NCBI GenBank assembly: GCA_938041705.1
Contig: CALISP010000232.1
Span: forward strand, 1 to 5,752
DNA from: an uncultured Cocleimonas sp.
GTDB taxonomy: Bacteria; Pseudomonadota; Gammaproteobacteria; Thiotrichales; Thiotrichaceae
Reading direction: 5' to 3'
DNA: 5,752 bases
Every line of letters begins with the position of its first letter. The stretch's first letter is position 1. The translations under genes and the position numbers were made by a program. A model generated the notes under the pieces. It was not told where the DNA came from, did not search any database, and saw only the letters and a program-made list of their open reading frames with translations. Below, piece after piece: positions 1 through 5,752 of the stretch.

Positions 1-1977
1 GCAATACCGATTAACAGTGGAGACAGCGAAGGTTCTATCGAGCGTATCAATCAATTATTAAAAGACGGCAAAGCAGTCTGTTTATTTCCTGAAGGTGCAA
101 TTAGCCGCACAGGACAATTATCTGAATTCAAACGTGGATACCAACGCGCTATTAAAGGCACTCGTGCAAAAATTGTACCTTTCTATTTGCATGGTTTATG
201 GGGAAGTCGCTTCTCTCGATCAAGTGGCTTTTTTAAAGATTCACGTCAATCAGGTTTCAAGCGCGACATCGTAGTAGCCTTTGGTAAAACCATGTCGGCA
301 GATACTACCCCAGATCAGCTTAAACGTCGGGTGTTTGATCTATCTTTTACTTCATGGCAGAAGTATTCAAAAACGCTCGATAGCATTCCTGTTTCATGGT
401 TAAAAACAGCAAAGCGTTTAAGCTTCCAAATGTCAGCGACAGATATTACGGGCGAACCCATCAGCCATCACAAATTTATTACAGGTGTGTTTGCCTTTAC
501 CGGTTTAATCAAAAAGAAGAGCCCAGAGCAAAATATCGGCATCTTAGTACCCGCCAGTGTTGGTGGAGCTATCTGTAATATGGCTGTGCTTGCTTTAGGT
601 AAAACTGCGGTTAATTTAAACTTTACGGCTAGTCCAGAAGCAATACAGGGGGCAGTTAAAAAAGCGGATATCAAAACCGTTTATACTTCAAAAAAATTCA
701 TTAAAAAACTAGATGAACGCGGCATCAAAATCAAAGAAATATTGCCTGAAATAAAACTCTATTATCTAGAAGATTTTAAAACTGAATTACCTAAAGTTAA
801 AATGCTAGCCACTTTAATTGCAGTAATGATTCTGCCTTCACGTTTGTTACAGGCCATATATATTAAACGAACGAATCCTGAAGATACCGCCGCGATACTA
901 TTTTCCAGTGGAAGTGAAGGAACACCAAAAGGTGTTGAGCTCAGCCATTTAAATCTTGCTGCCAATTCTCGTCAAGTCGCAGACACGCTTAACACCCGTG
1001 AAAACGATACGGTAATGTCCACCTTACCAACTTTTCATGCTTTTGGTTTATTAGCAACCACCTTAATGCCACTATCGGAAGGTATCCCGATAGTCTGTCA
1101 CCCAGACCCAACTGATGTTGTTACTATCGCTAAAGGAGTTGCACGTAACAATGGCACCTTATTATTTGGCACCTCCACTTTCTTACGTTTATATACACTC
1201 AACAAAAAAGTCCATCCGTTGATGTTGAAATCATTACGTTTGGTTATTGCAGGTGCTGAGCGTTTAAATCCAGATACACGAAATGCATTTACTTTAAAAT
1301 TCAATCATCAAATCCTTGAAGGTTACGGTACGACGGAAACAACACCCGTTGCCAGCGTAAACATTCCTGACGAACTCGACACCACATACTGGAAGCCACA
1401 AATGGGAAACAGGATAGGTTCTGTTGGAATGCCATTACCCGGTACTAGCTTTCGGATTGTGGATCCAGAAACTTTAGAAGAACTTGCTACTGGTGACGAT
1501 GGCTTAATACTCATTGGTGGGCCGCAAGTCATGAAAGGTTATTTATTAGACGTCGAAAAGACCAATGAAGTGATTGTCGAGATCGATGATCAACGCTGGT
1601 ATCGCAGTGGTGACAAAGGACACTTAGATGATGACGGATTCTTAATCATTGTCGATCGCTATTCTCGCTTCGCTAAACTGGGTGGCGAAATGGTAAGTTT
1701 GTCAGCAGTCGAAGAAAAAATTCGTGAAGCATTGGGCGGCGACCCAGATTTAGATTTAGTCGCAGTTAACCTTCCAGATGATAAAAAAGGTGAAAAGGTT
1801 ATTTTGTTAATCGCTAATGAAATGAGTGCTAAAGAGATCAAAAAGAAATTGATTGAAGCAGAGATGAATCCGTTAATGATCCCCGGAACATTCATTAATG
1901 TTAATGCTGTTCCGAAGTTGGGTAGTGGTAAAACTGATTTTGCTATGTCACGGAAAGTGGCATTGGGAGAGTTATGA
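1..1977 (+). CDS. aas: Aas-like bifunctional acyltransferase / acyl-ACP synthetase, 5'-truncated
   Basis: The frame is open from base 1 to TGA at 1975-1977 (658 codons), so the gene starts left of the window. Codons 1-70 are the end of a PlsC (1-acylglycerol-phosphate acyltransferase) domain: FPEG at codons 29-32, then a VPFYL block. The HX4D catalytic motif is not in view. A complete AMP-binding domain follows: P-loop SSGSEGTPKG (302-311), GYGTTE (441-446), YRSGD (534-538), KLGGEMVS (559-566) and the C-terminal lysine in GSGKTDF (644). A hydrophobic helix precedes the P-loop, around codons 268-288. This order matches E. coli Aas (about 719 residues), an inner-membrane protein that activates fatty acids onto ACP and reacylates 2-acyl-lysophospholipids. 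At least about 75 PlsC residues are missing. Some gammaproteobacterial versions also carry an N-terminal LplT/MFS transporter domain, which cannot be judged here. The family call is strong; exact substrates are inferred. Confidence 0.9.
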   Translation, partial: AIPINSGDSEGSIERINQLLKDGKAVCLFPEGAISRTGQLSEFKRGYQRAIKGTRAKIVPFYLHGLWGSRFSRSSGFFKDSRQSGFKRDIVVAFGKTMSADTTPDQLKRRVFDLSFTSWQKYSKTLDSIPVSWLKTAKRLSFQMSATDITGEPISHHKFITGVFAFTGLIKKKSPEQNIGILVPASVGGAICNMAVLALGKTAVNLNFTASPEAIQGAVKKADIKTVYTSKKFIKKLDERGIKIKEILPEIKLYYLEDFKTELPKVKMLATLIAVMILPSRLLQAIYIKRTNPEDTAAILFSSGSEGTPKGVELSHLNLAANSRQVADTLNTRENDTVMSTLPTFHAFGLLATTLMPLSEGIPIVCHPDPTDVVTIAKGVARNNGTLLFGTSTFLRLYTLNKKVHPLMLKSLRLVIAGAERLNPDTRNAFTLKFNHQILEGYGTTETTPVASVNIPDELDTTYWKPQMGNRIGSVGMPLPGTSFRIVDPETLEELATGDDGLILIGGPQVMKGYLLDVEKTNEVIVEIDDQRWYRSGDKGHLDDDGFLIIVDRYSRFAKLGGEMVSLSAVEEKIREALGGDPDLDLVAVNLPDDKKGEKVILLIANEMSAKEIKKKLIEAEMNPLMIPGTFINVNAVPKLGSGKTDFAMSRKVALGEL

Positions 1978-1984
1978 TAAAAAT

Positions 1985-2032
1985 GGGGAGGTGTCTTTCA
2001 ACAAATCGAATACATTAAAAACAACACCCCCC
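1985..2032 (+). other. Possible bulged stem-loop in the 3' region of the aas-like gene
   Basis: GGGGAGGTGT (1985-1994) can pair with ACACCCCCC (2024-2032), giving nine pairs with a single bulged A at 1989 and a 29-nt loop. It lies just after the tandem stop TGA-TAA (1975-1980). The run that follows (CTACTTTTAGCTACTTTT) is only partly T-rich, so this is not a classical intrinsic terminator. It could be an mRNA 3'-end structure upstream of the main terminator, or chance pairing. Confidence 0.25.
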
Positions 2033-2079
2033 TACTTTTAGCTACTTTTCCAAGCAACATTTAATAAAATCAAAGACAT

Positions 2080-2107
2080 AAAAAAGCTATCCTAAGATAG
2101 CTTTTTT
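2080..2107. terminator. Bidirectional intrinsic terminator between convergent genes
   Basis: GCTATC (2086-2091) and GATAGC (2096-2101) form a perfect 6-bp stem with a CTAA loop. The stem is flanked by A6 (2080-2085) and T6 (2102-2107), which extend the pairing and give a U-tract on either strand. It lies about 100 nt after the aas-like stop and about 20 nt after the dehydrogenase stop on the opposite strand, so it can end both converging transcripts. It fits best as the close terminator of the minus-strand dehydrogenase gene. Confidence 0.88.
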
Positions 2108-2128
2108 ATTTATGAGCGAAACCTTTCA

Positions 2129-3628
2129 CTAGCTAGGAAAAGAGAACGATACTCCCTCTCTAACACCACTTGACGGCCAGCGCTGTGTTATCGTTTTACG
2201 ATGTGTATAGAAACGAACTGAGTCTGGTCCATAAGCATACAAGTCACCAAACAGTGAACGCTTCCAACCACCGAAACTGTGATACGAAACTGGCACGGGT
2301 AATGGAACGTTAATACCAACCATTCCCACTTGAATATTATCTGAGAAGTAACGTGCAGCTTCACCGTCACGAGTAAAGATACAAGTACCGTTTCCGTATT
2401 CGTGATCGTTGATCATTTGCATTGCTTCATCCATCGTATCTACACGAACGACTTGCAATACTGGACCAAAGATTTCGTTTACATAACTATCCATGTCAGT
2501 CGTAACATTATCGATTAATGTAGCGCCAACGAAGAAGCCATTCTCGTAACCTTCAACTTTAGGATGGCGTCCATCAACAACTACTTTAGCGCCATCTTTT
2601 TCAGCGCTATCAATAAAACCAACGACTTTGTTTTGGCTGTCTTTAGTAATTACTGGGCCAAAATCATTACTCTTATCTCGTGCTTCACCGATGCTAAGTG
2701 ATTGCATCGCTGCACTCATTTTCTCAATTAATAAATCTGCTGCTGCATCACCTACAGCAACTGCCACCGACAATGCCATACAACGCTCACCAGATGAGCC
2801 GAAAGCTGCACCTAACAATTGATTTACCGCATTATCCATATCTGCATCTGGCATTACGATTGCGTGGTTCTTTGCGCCGCCTAATGCCTGACAACGTTTG
2901 CCATTATCTGTCGCTGTTTTGTATATATATTCTGCGATGTTAGTTGAACCAACAAAACTAATACCCATGACACGAGAATCATTTAATAAGGTATCAACCG
3001 CTTCTTTGTCACCATTGACGACATTCATAACGCCGTCTGGCAAGCCTGCTTCTTTTAAAAGTTCAGCGATGAATAGCGTTGAACTTGGATCACGCTCAGA
3101 TGGTTTTAATACAAAAGTGTTTCCGCAAGCAATAGCCATTGGATACATCCACATTGGCACCATTGCTGGGAAGTTAAAAGGTGTAATACCAGCAACTACG
3201 CCTAGTGGTTGAAACTCGCTCCACATATCGATGTTTGGACCCACATTTTTACTATGTTCACCTTTTAAGAATTCACCTGCGCCGCAAGCATACTCAACAA
3301 CTTCGATACCACGTTGTAACTCACCTGCTGCATCATGACAAATCTTGCCATGCTCATCACCAATCAGTTCGATGATTTTGTCTGCGTGCTTTTCGATTAA
3401 CGCTTTGAACCTGAACATTACAGCGGTACGTTTTCCTACTGGAGTAGAACGCCACTCAGGGAAAGCTGCTGCCGCTGCTGCAATTGCTTCTTCAACTGTC
3501 GCTTTAGAAGCTAAAGAAACTTGCTTGCTAACTTCTCCAGTTGCTGGGTTGTATACGTCTTGAGTACGTCCGACGTTGTCAGTGCCTTCAATTGTCTTGC
3601 CGTTAATTAAGTGACCAATTATTGTCAT
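2129..3628 (-). CDS. mmsA: CoA-acylating (methyl)malonate-semialdehyde dehydrogenase
   Basis: A complete 499-residue protein of the aldehyde dehydrogenase superfamily, normal length for the MmsA/IolA/BauC branch. Landmarks are the FNFP motif with the conserved Asn152, LKPSE (Lys175, cofactor binding), FVGST (225-229, nucleotide-binding turn) and the catalytic Cys283 in SGERCMALS. The general-base Glu of hydrolytic ALDHs (the ELGGK position) is replaced: here the text is QALGGAKNH, with Ala248. This is expected in enzymes that release the acyl group to CoA. The C-terminal TQRWPSSGVREG block is typical of MmsA. The predicted cytoplasmic reaction is (methyl)malonate semialdehyde + CoA + NAD+ to acetyl-CoA or propionyl-CoA + CO2 + NADH. 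The upstream aminotransferase makes malonate semialdehyde the likely physiological substrate (a BauC role) rather than the valine-pathway compound, and no mmsB is adjacent. The ATG at 3626-3628 has a good ribosome binding site. Confidence 0.93.
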   Translation of the reverse strand: MTIIGHLINGKTIEGTDNVGRTQDVYNPATGEVSKQVSLASKATVEEAIAAAAAAFPEWRSTPVGKRTAVMFRFKALIEKHADKIIELIGDEHGKICHDAAGELQRGIEVVEYACGAGEFLKGEHSKNVGPNIDMWSEFQPLGVVAGITPFNFPAMVPMWMYPMAIACGNTFVLKPSERDPSSTLFIAELLKEAGLPDGVMNVVNGDKEAVDTLLNDSRVMGISFVGSTNIAEYIYKTATDNGKRCQALGGAKNHAIVMPDADMDNAVNQLLGAAFGSSGERCMALSVAVAVGDAAADLLIEKMSAAMQSLSIGEARDKSNDFGPVITKDSQNKVVGFIDSAEKDGAKVVVDGRHPKVEGYENGFFVGATLIDNVTTDMDSYVNEIFGPVLQVVRVDTMDEAMQMINDHEYGNGTCIFTRDGEAARYFSDNIQVGMVGINVPLPVPVSYHSFGGWKRSLFGDLYAYGPDSVRFYTHRKTITQRWPSSGVREGVSFSFPS

Positions 3629-3635
3629 TTTCTAA

Positions 3636-3641
3636 TCCTTT
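3636..3641 (-). promoter_or_regulatory. Ribosome binding site of the dehydrogenase gene
   Basis: On the minus strand AAAGGA lies 7 nt before the ATG at 3628. It supports this start and shows the gene is translated independently of the upstream aminotransferase gene, which ends 171 nt away. Confidence 0.75.
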
Positions 3642-3707
3642 GTATTTTTAAAATTTCTCATTACTTCCTATGTTTAAAAAGTATCAAAGAAACTCGTGAA
3701 GTATAGG

Positions 3708-3724
3708 CTCTACAGTATCTAGAG
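3708..3724. repeat. Short inverted repeat in the gap between the two catabolic genes
   Basis: CTCTA (3708-3712) and TAGAG (3720-3724) form an exact 5-bp dyad with a 7-bp spacer, about 80 bp upstream of the dehydrogenase ATG. The whole gap (3629-3799) is AT-rich with no gene. I see no convincing intrinsic terminator after the aminotransferase stop, so read-through into the dehydrogenase gene is plausible. On the minus strand TATACT falls just downstream of the dyad and resembles a -10 box, but no good -35 sits 17 bp before it. The dyad may be a protein-binding site or chance. Confidence 0.3.
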
Positions 3725-3799
3725 TTTGTTTAAGGTGCCAATGTTTTATTCAAAATTCTTTTTAACTTTACATTAACAATTAGTGTTCTAAACCAGTTA

Positions 3800-5173
3800 T
3801 TAAGCCAGCTCTCTGATAGATTCGCCAATCGCATTCACAACATTATCGATTTCTACTTTTTCAACAGTGAATGGAAGACCTAATGAAATTACATCACCAC
3901 CAAATCTTACATAAAAGCCTTTTTCCCAACATTTCATCGCTACTTGATAAGGTCTTAATGCTGGGCCACCTTGTGGATCTGCTTCTAAAGTAATACCTGC
4001 TGCTAAGCCATAGTTACGAATATCACTAACGTATTGTGTACCTTTTAATTCATGAACTTTTTCTTCAAGAAAAGGAGCCATTGCAGCTGATCGAGCGACT
4101 AATTGATCATCATCAAGAATATTCAATGCAGCTAAACCAGCCGCACAAGCTACCGGATGAGCCGAGTAAGTACTACCATGTAACAACTCGACATTATGTT
4201 CTGCGCCGCCAGCTTCCATGAAAGTCTCGTATATTTCTTGTTTGGCTACCATAGCACCCATTGGGATGGTGCCGTTAGTCACTTGCTTTGCAATACACAT
4301 TAGGTCTGGGGTAACACCGAATTCTTCTGATCCTGTGTTTGAGCCGACACGACCAAATGCGGTAATCACTTCATCAAATATTAATAAGATATTATGATTA
4401 GTACACACTTCACGTAAGCGTTTAAGGTAGCCAACAGGTGGTGGAATGACTCCACCTGATCCTGCCATTGGTTCAACGATAACAGCAGCTATATTCGATG
4501 CATCATAAAGCGCAATCATATCTTCTAATTCACTAATAAGATGTGCGCCTTCAGTTGGCATACCTTTACTAAATTTATTTTCTGGAATCATTGTGTGTGG
4601 CATGTGTGATGCTTCTAATGATTGCCCAAACATATTCTTATTAACCGCTATACCACCAACACTAATTCCGCCCCAATTAACTCCGTGATATCCCTTCATA
4701 CGACCAATAAAACGGGTCTTGCTTGATTGGCCATGTTTACGCCAATAAGCTCGCGCTACTTTTAAAGAACTTTCTACCGCCTCTGAACCCGAAGTACAGA
4801 ATAAAACTCGATTCATCCCCTCAGGCATGAATTCAGTAATACGATGCGCTAGTTCAAATGACTTAGGGTGACTAAACTGAAACCCTGGTGAGTAATCTAA
4901 ATTAGAGATTTGCTTACTTACCGCCTCAGTAATCTCAGGACGACTATGCCCTGCTCCCGTTGTCCATAGACCTGACAAGCTATCAAAGATTTTTCTTCCT
5001 GCTGAGTCAGTAAAATAATTACCTTCTGCAGATACAATTATGCGAGGATTTTCTTTAAATTCTCGGTTAGCCGTATAGGGCATCCAGTGACTGTCTAATT
5101 GTTCTTGTGACAGGTTACAACTTTCGAGTACTTCACTTTTACTTTGCATTTGTTGTTTTACTTTATCTAACAT
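3800..5173 (-). CDS. bauA: Omega-amino acid (beta-alanine):pyruvate aminotransferase, class III
   Basis: A complete 457-residue PLP-dependent class III aminotransferase. Landmarks are SGLWTTGAGH (67-76) in the substrate pocket, TSGSEA (127-132, cofactor phosphate contact), GYHG with Tyr162 that stacks on the PLP ring, FDEV with Asp267 (pyridine nitrogen), Lys296 in IAKQVTNG (Schiff base), HGSTYSAHP (332-340) with the Thr of the partner subunit, and VRFGGD with Arg423, at the place of the mobile carboxylate-binding arginine in omega-transaminases. AKQVTNG and SGLW are characteristic of omega-amino acid:pyruvate aminotransferases. Predicted reaction: beta-alanine + pyruvate to malonate semialdehyde + L-alanine, in the cytoplasm, probably as a homodimer or tetramer. 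The downstream semialdehyde dehydrogenase would consume the product, and the divergent LysR gene is the probable regulator. Related enzymes act on other omega-amines such as taurine or 4-aminobutyrate, so the substrate rests on context and similarity. Confidence 0.9.
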   Translation of the reverse strand: MLDKVKQQMQSKSEVLESCNLSQEQLDSHWMPYTANREFKENPRIIVSAEGNYFTDSAGRKIFDSLSGLWTTGAGHSRPEITEAVSKQISNLDYSPGFQFSHPKSFELAHRITEFMPEGMNRVLFCTSGSEAVESSLKVARAYWRKHGQSSKTRFIGRMKGYHGVNWGGISVGGIAVNKNMFGQSLEASHMPHTMIPENKFSKGMPTEGAHLISELEDMIALYDASNIAAVIVEPMAGSGGVIPPPVGYLKRLREVCTNHNILLIFDEVITAFGRVGSNTGSEEFGVTPDLMCIAKQVTNGTIPMGAMVAKQEIYETFMEAGGAEHNVELLHGSTYSAHPVACAAGLAALNILDDDQLVARSAAMAPFLEEKVHELKGTQYVSDIRNYGLAAGITLEADPQGGPALRPYQVAMKCWEKGFYVRFGGDVISLGLPFTVEKVEIDNVVNAIGESIRELA

Positions 5174-5178
5174 AACGA

Positions 5179-5182
5179 CCTC
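5179..5182 (-). promoter_or_regulatory. Ribosome binding site of the aminotransferase gene
   Basis: On the minus strand GAGG (within GTGAGGTCGTT) lies 5 nt before the ATG at 5173, supporting this start over the internal Met9. Confidence 0.75.
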
Positions 5183-5212
5183 ACAATATTTTAAATTTTG
5201 ATAGACAGGAAT

Positions 5213-5228
5213 TCGAAACCATATTCGA
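5213..5228. repeat. Dyad TCGAA-N6-TTCGA upstream of the aminotransferase gene
   Basis: TCGAA (5213-5217) and TTCGA (5224-5228) are inverted repeats with a 6-bp spacer. The same bases also give a direct repeat of ATTCGA with 12-bp period (5211-5216, 5223-5228). The dyad begins about 40 bp upstream of the aminotransferase ATG. It is a candidate regulator-binding site, but the arms are short and the distance is closer than usual for an activating LysR site. Confidence 0.3.
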
Positions 5229-5231
5229 TGT

Positions 5232-5248
5232 AACTAATGAAACTAATG
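5232..5248. repeat. Tandem direct repeat of AACTAATG
   Basis: AACTAATG occurs at 5232-5239 and again at 5241-5248, a 9-bp period with one base between copies. It lies in the divergent control region. It may be a binding-site pair or a small duplication; two short AT-rich copies are weak evidence. Confidence 0.3.
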
Positions 5249-5322
5249 TTCTGTGTTCCAGTTTCTTATTCTATTATGTAATTTTAAATTAGGTTAATAA
5301 ATTCAAACATATTAAACTTAGT

Positions 5323-5338
5323 GTAAGTATTTACTTAC
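5323..5338. promoter_or_regulatory. Candidate operator: perfect palindrome GTAAGTA-TT-TACTTAC
   Basis: GTAAGTA (5323-5329) and TACTTAC (5332-5338) are perfect inverted repeats around a TT centre. TAG (5319-5321) and CTA (5339-5341) extend the symmetry if one base (T5322) is skipped. It lies about 50 bp upstream of the LysR ATG, just before the -10-like TATAAA, and about 150 bp upstream of the aminotransferase ATG. That is a typical place for an autoregulatory LysR site. It is not an exact T-N11-A LysR box, since its symmetric spacing is even. It may bind the encoded regulator or another dimeric protein. Confidence 0.5.
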
Positions 5339-5389
5339 CTATTGTTAATATAAATTAATCTCCTTCAATTAAACAAGTGAAATCGTAAT

Positions 5390-5752
5390 ATGACTAATAA
5401 TAGATCCATAAAAAACCTGCTACCCCACAAAGTAGGGGATACTCATATTCGTTTGATTAGAATTTACAGAGCCGTTATTGAAGCAGGCGGATTTGCAGCA
5501 GCAGAAGTTGAGTTAAATATTAGCCGACCGGCGATCAGTCTTGCTATTACTGAATTAGAAACGCTTTTAAATATGCGCTTATGTCATCGAGGTCGTGCAG
5601 GTTTTTCAGTGACTGAAGAAGGTGAAACGGTCTATCAAGCTTCAATGCAATTACTCGCAAGCCTGGAAACCTTTAAATCTCAAGTAAATGCGATTAATAG
5701 AGAGTTAAAAGGCGAACTCAATATAGGTATTACCGATAATTTAGCCAGTAAT
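5390..5752 (+). CDS. LysR-family transcriptional regulator, 3'-truncated
   Basis: 121 codons are in view and the frame runs off the right edge. Residues about 18-82 form the LysR winged helix-turn-helix: IRLIRIYRAVIEAGGF, then the recognition region LNISRPAISLAITELE (42-57), then RLCHRGRAGFSVTEEG (63-78). The start of the linker helix follows, and the ligand-binding domain begins at about GELNIGIT. An in-frame TGA at 5378-5380 means ATG 5390 is the first possible start, and the next Met (62) lies beyond the recognition helix. The ribosome binding site is weak (AAGTGA, 9 nt before the ATG), consistent with low expression. Divergent placement next to the aminotransferase gene suggests it controls the beta-alanine genes, comparable to BauR in Pseudomonas; the ligand is unknown. 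Family call strong, target inferred. Confidence 0.9.
   Translation, partial: MTNNRSIKNLLPHKVGDTHIRLIRIYRAVIEAGGFAAAEVELNISRPAISLAITELETLLNMRLCHRGRAGFSVTEEGETVYQASMQLLASLETFKSQVNAINRELKGELNIGITDNLASN

Larger units (their letters stand above)
5174..5389. promoter_or_regulatory. Divergent intergenic control region (aminotransferase / LysR)
   Basis: This 216-bp AT-rich, gene-free stretch separates the aminotransferase start (minus strand) from the LysR start (plus strand). It is the usual layout for a LysR regulator and its target, and must hold both promoters. TATAAA at 5349-5354 is a -10-like box for the LysR gene, but no good -35 lies at standard spacing. On the minus strand several AT-rich hexamers occur (TTGAAT, CATAAT), none correctly spaced. 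The promoters therefore cannot be placed confidently, which suits an activator-dependent promoter. Three small repeats inside are listed separately. Confidence 0.6.

Noticed and set aside
187..1977. Start of the acyltransferase/synthetase gene at TTG 187
   Set aside because: The same frame is open to base 1 and encodes the PlsC FPEG motif upstream, so 187 is an internal Leu codon and the true start is outside the window.
2628..3563. Several 60-104-codon plus-strand frames inside the dehydrogenase gene
   Set aside because: They are antisense to a conserved, full-length enzyme gene, lack ribosome binding sites and recognisable domains, and are explained as codon-pattern shadows.
4036..4221. 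61-codon plus-strand frame inside the aminotransferase gene
   Set aside because: Antisense to conserved aminotransferase coding sequence with no supporting start signal or recognisable protein features.
5326..5354. Sigma-70 promoter for the LysR gene with -10 TATAAA at 5349-5354
   Set aside because: The hexamer 17 bp upstream (AGTATT) is a poor -35, and AT-rich DNA gives many TATAAA-like words, so I mention it only as a possible -10.
5423..5438. CCCCAC-AAA-GT(A)GGGG hairpin early in the LysR coding sequence
   Set aside because: It is a six-pair stem with a bulge inside coding sequence; it could slow translation, but nothing separates it from chance codon choice.
1..5752. Mobile element, CRISPR array, RNA gene, defence or other novel system
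   Set aside because: I found no transposase, terminal repeats, regularly spaced repeats, tRNA-like cloverleaf or unfamiliar gene; all coding sequence belongs to well-known metabolic or regulatory families.

Overview
The window holds two complete and two partial genes from an AT-rich bacterial chromosome. The proteins most resemble those of Gammaproteobacteria, and the base composition and gene set would suit a marine Alteromonadales-type organism. That placement is inference from protein flavour only; there is no rRNA or other taxonomic marker here.

Layout. Positions 1-1977 (+) carry the 3' part of an Aas-type bifunctional gene: the end of a PlsC acyltransferase domain followed by a complete acyl-ACP synthetase (AMP-binding) domain, for phospholipid repair or fatty-acid recycling. 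Its start lies left of the window. A convergent gap (1978-2128) follows, with a strong hairpin terminator at 2080-2107 that can serve both strands. On the minus strand are a CoA-acylating (methyl)malonate-semialdehyde dehydrogenase (2129-3628) and, upstream of it in transcription order, an omega-amino acid (beta-alanine):pyruvate aminotransferase (3800-5173). A 216-bp AT-rich divergent intergenic region (5174-5389) contains several small repeats, including a perfect 7-2-7 palindrome. The window ends inside a LysR-family regulator (5390-5752, +), of which the DNA-binding domain is present.

How the genes work together. The aminotransferase would convert beta-alanine plus pyruvate to malonate semialdehyde plus L-alanine. 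The dehydrogenase would convert malonate semialdehyde, CoA and NAD+ to acetyl-CoA, CO2 and NADH. The divergent LysR gene is the likely local regulator. This arrangement resembles the bau (beta-alanine utilisation) locus described in Pseudomonas aeruginosa. The Aas-like gene is convergent and functionally unrelated.

I see no mobile element, CRISPR array, RNA gene or clearly novel system. The points most worth a second look are regulatory: the palindrome in the divergent promoter region, a dyad close to the aminotransferase start, and the 171-bp gap between the two catabolic genes.
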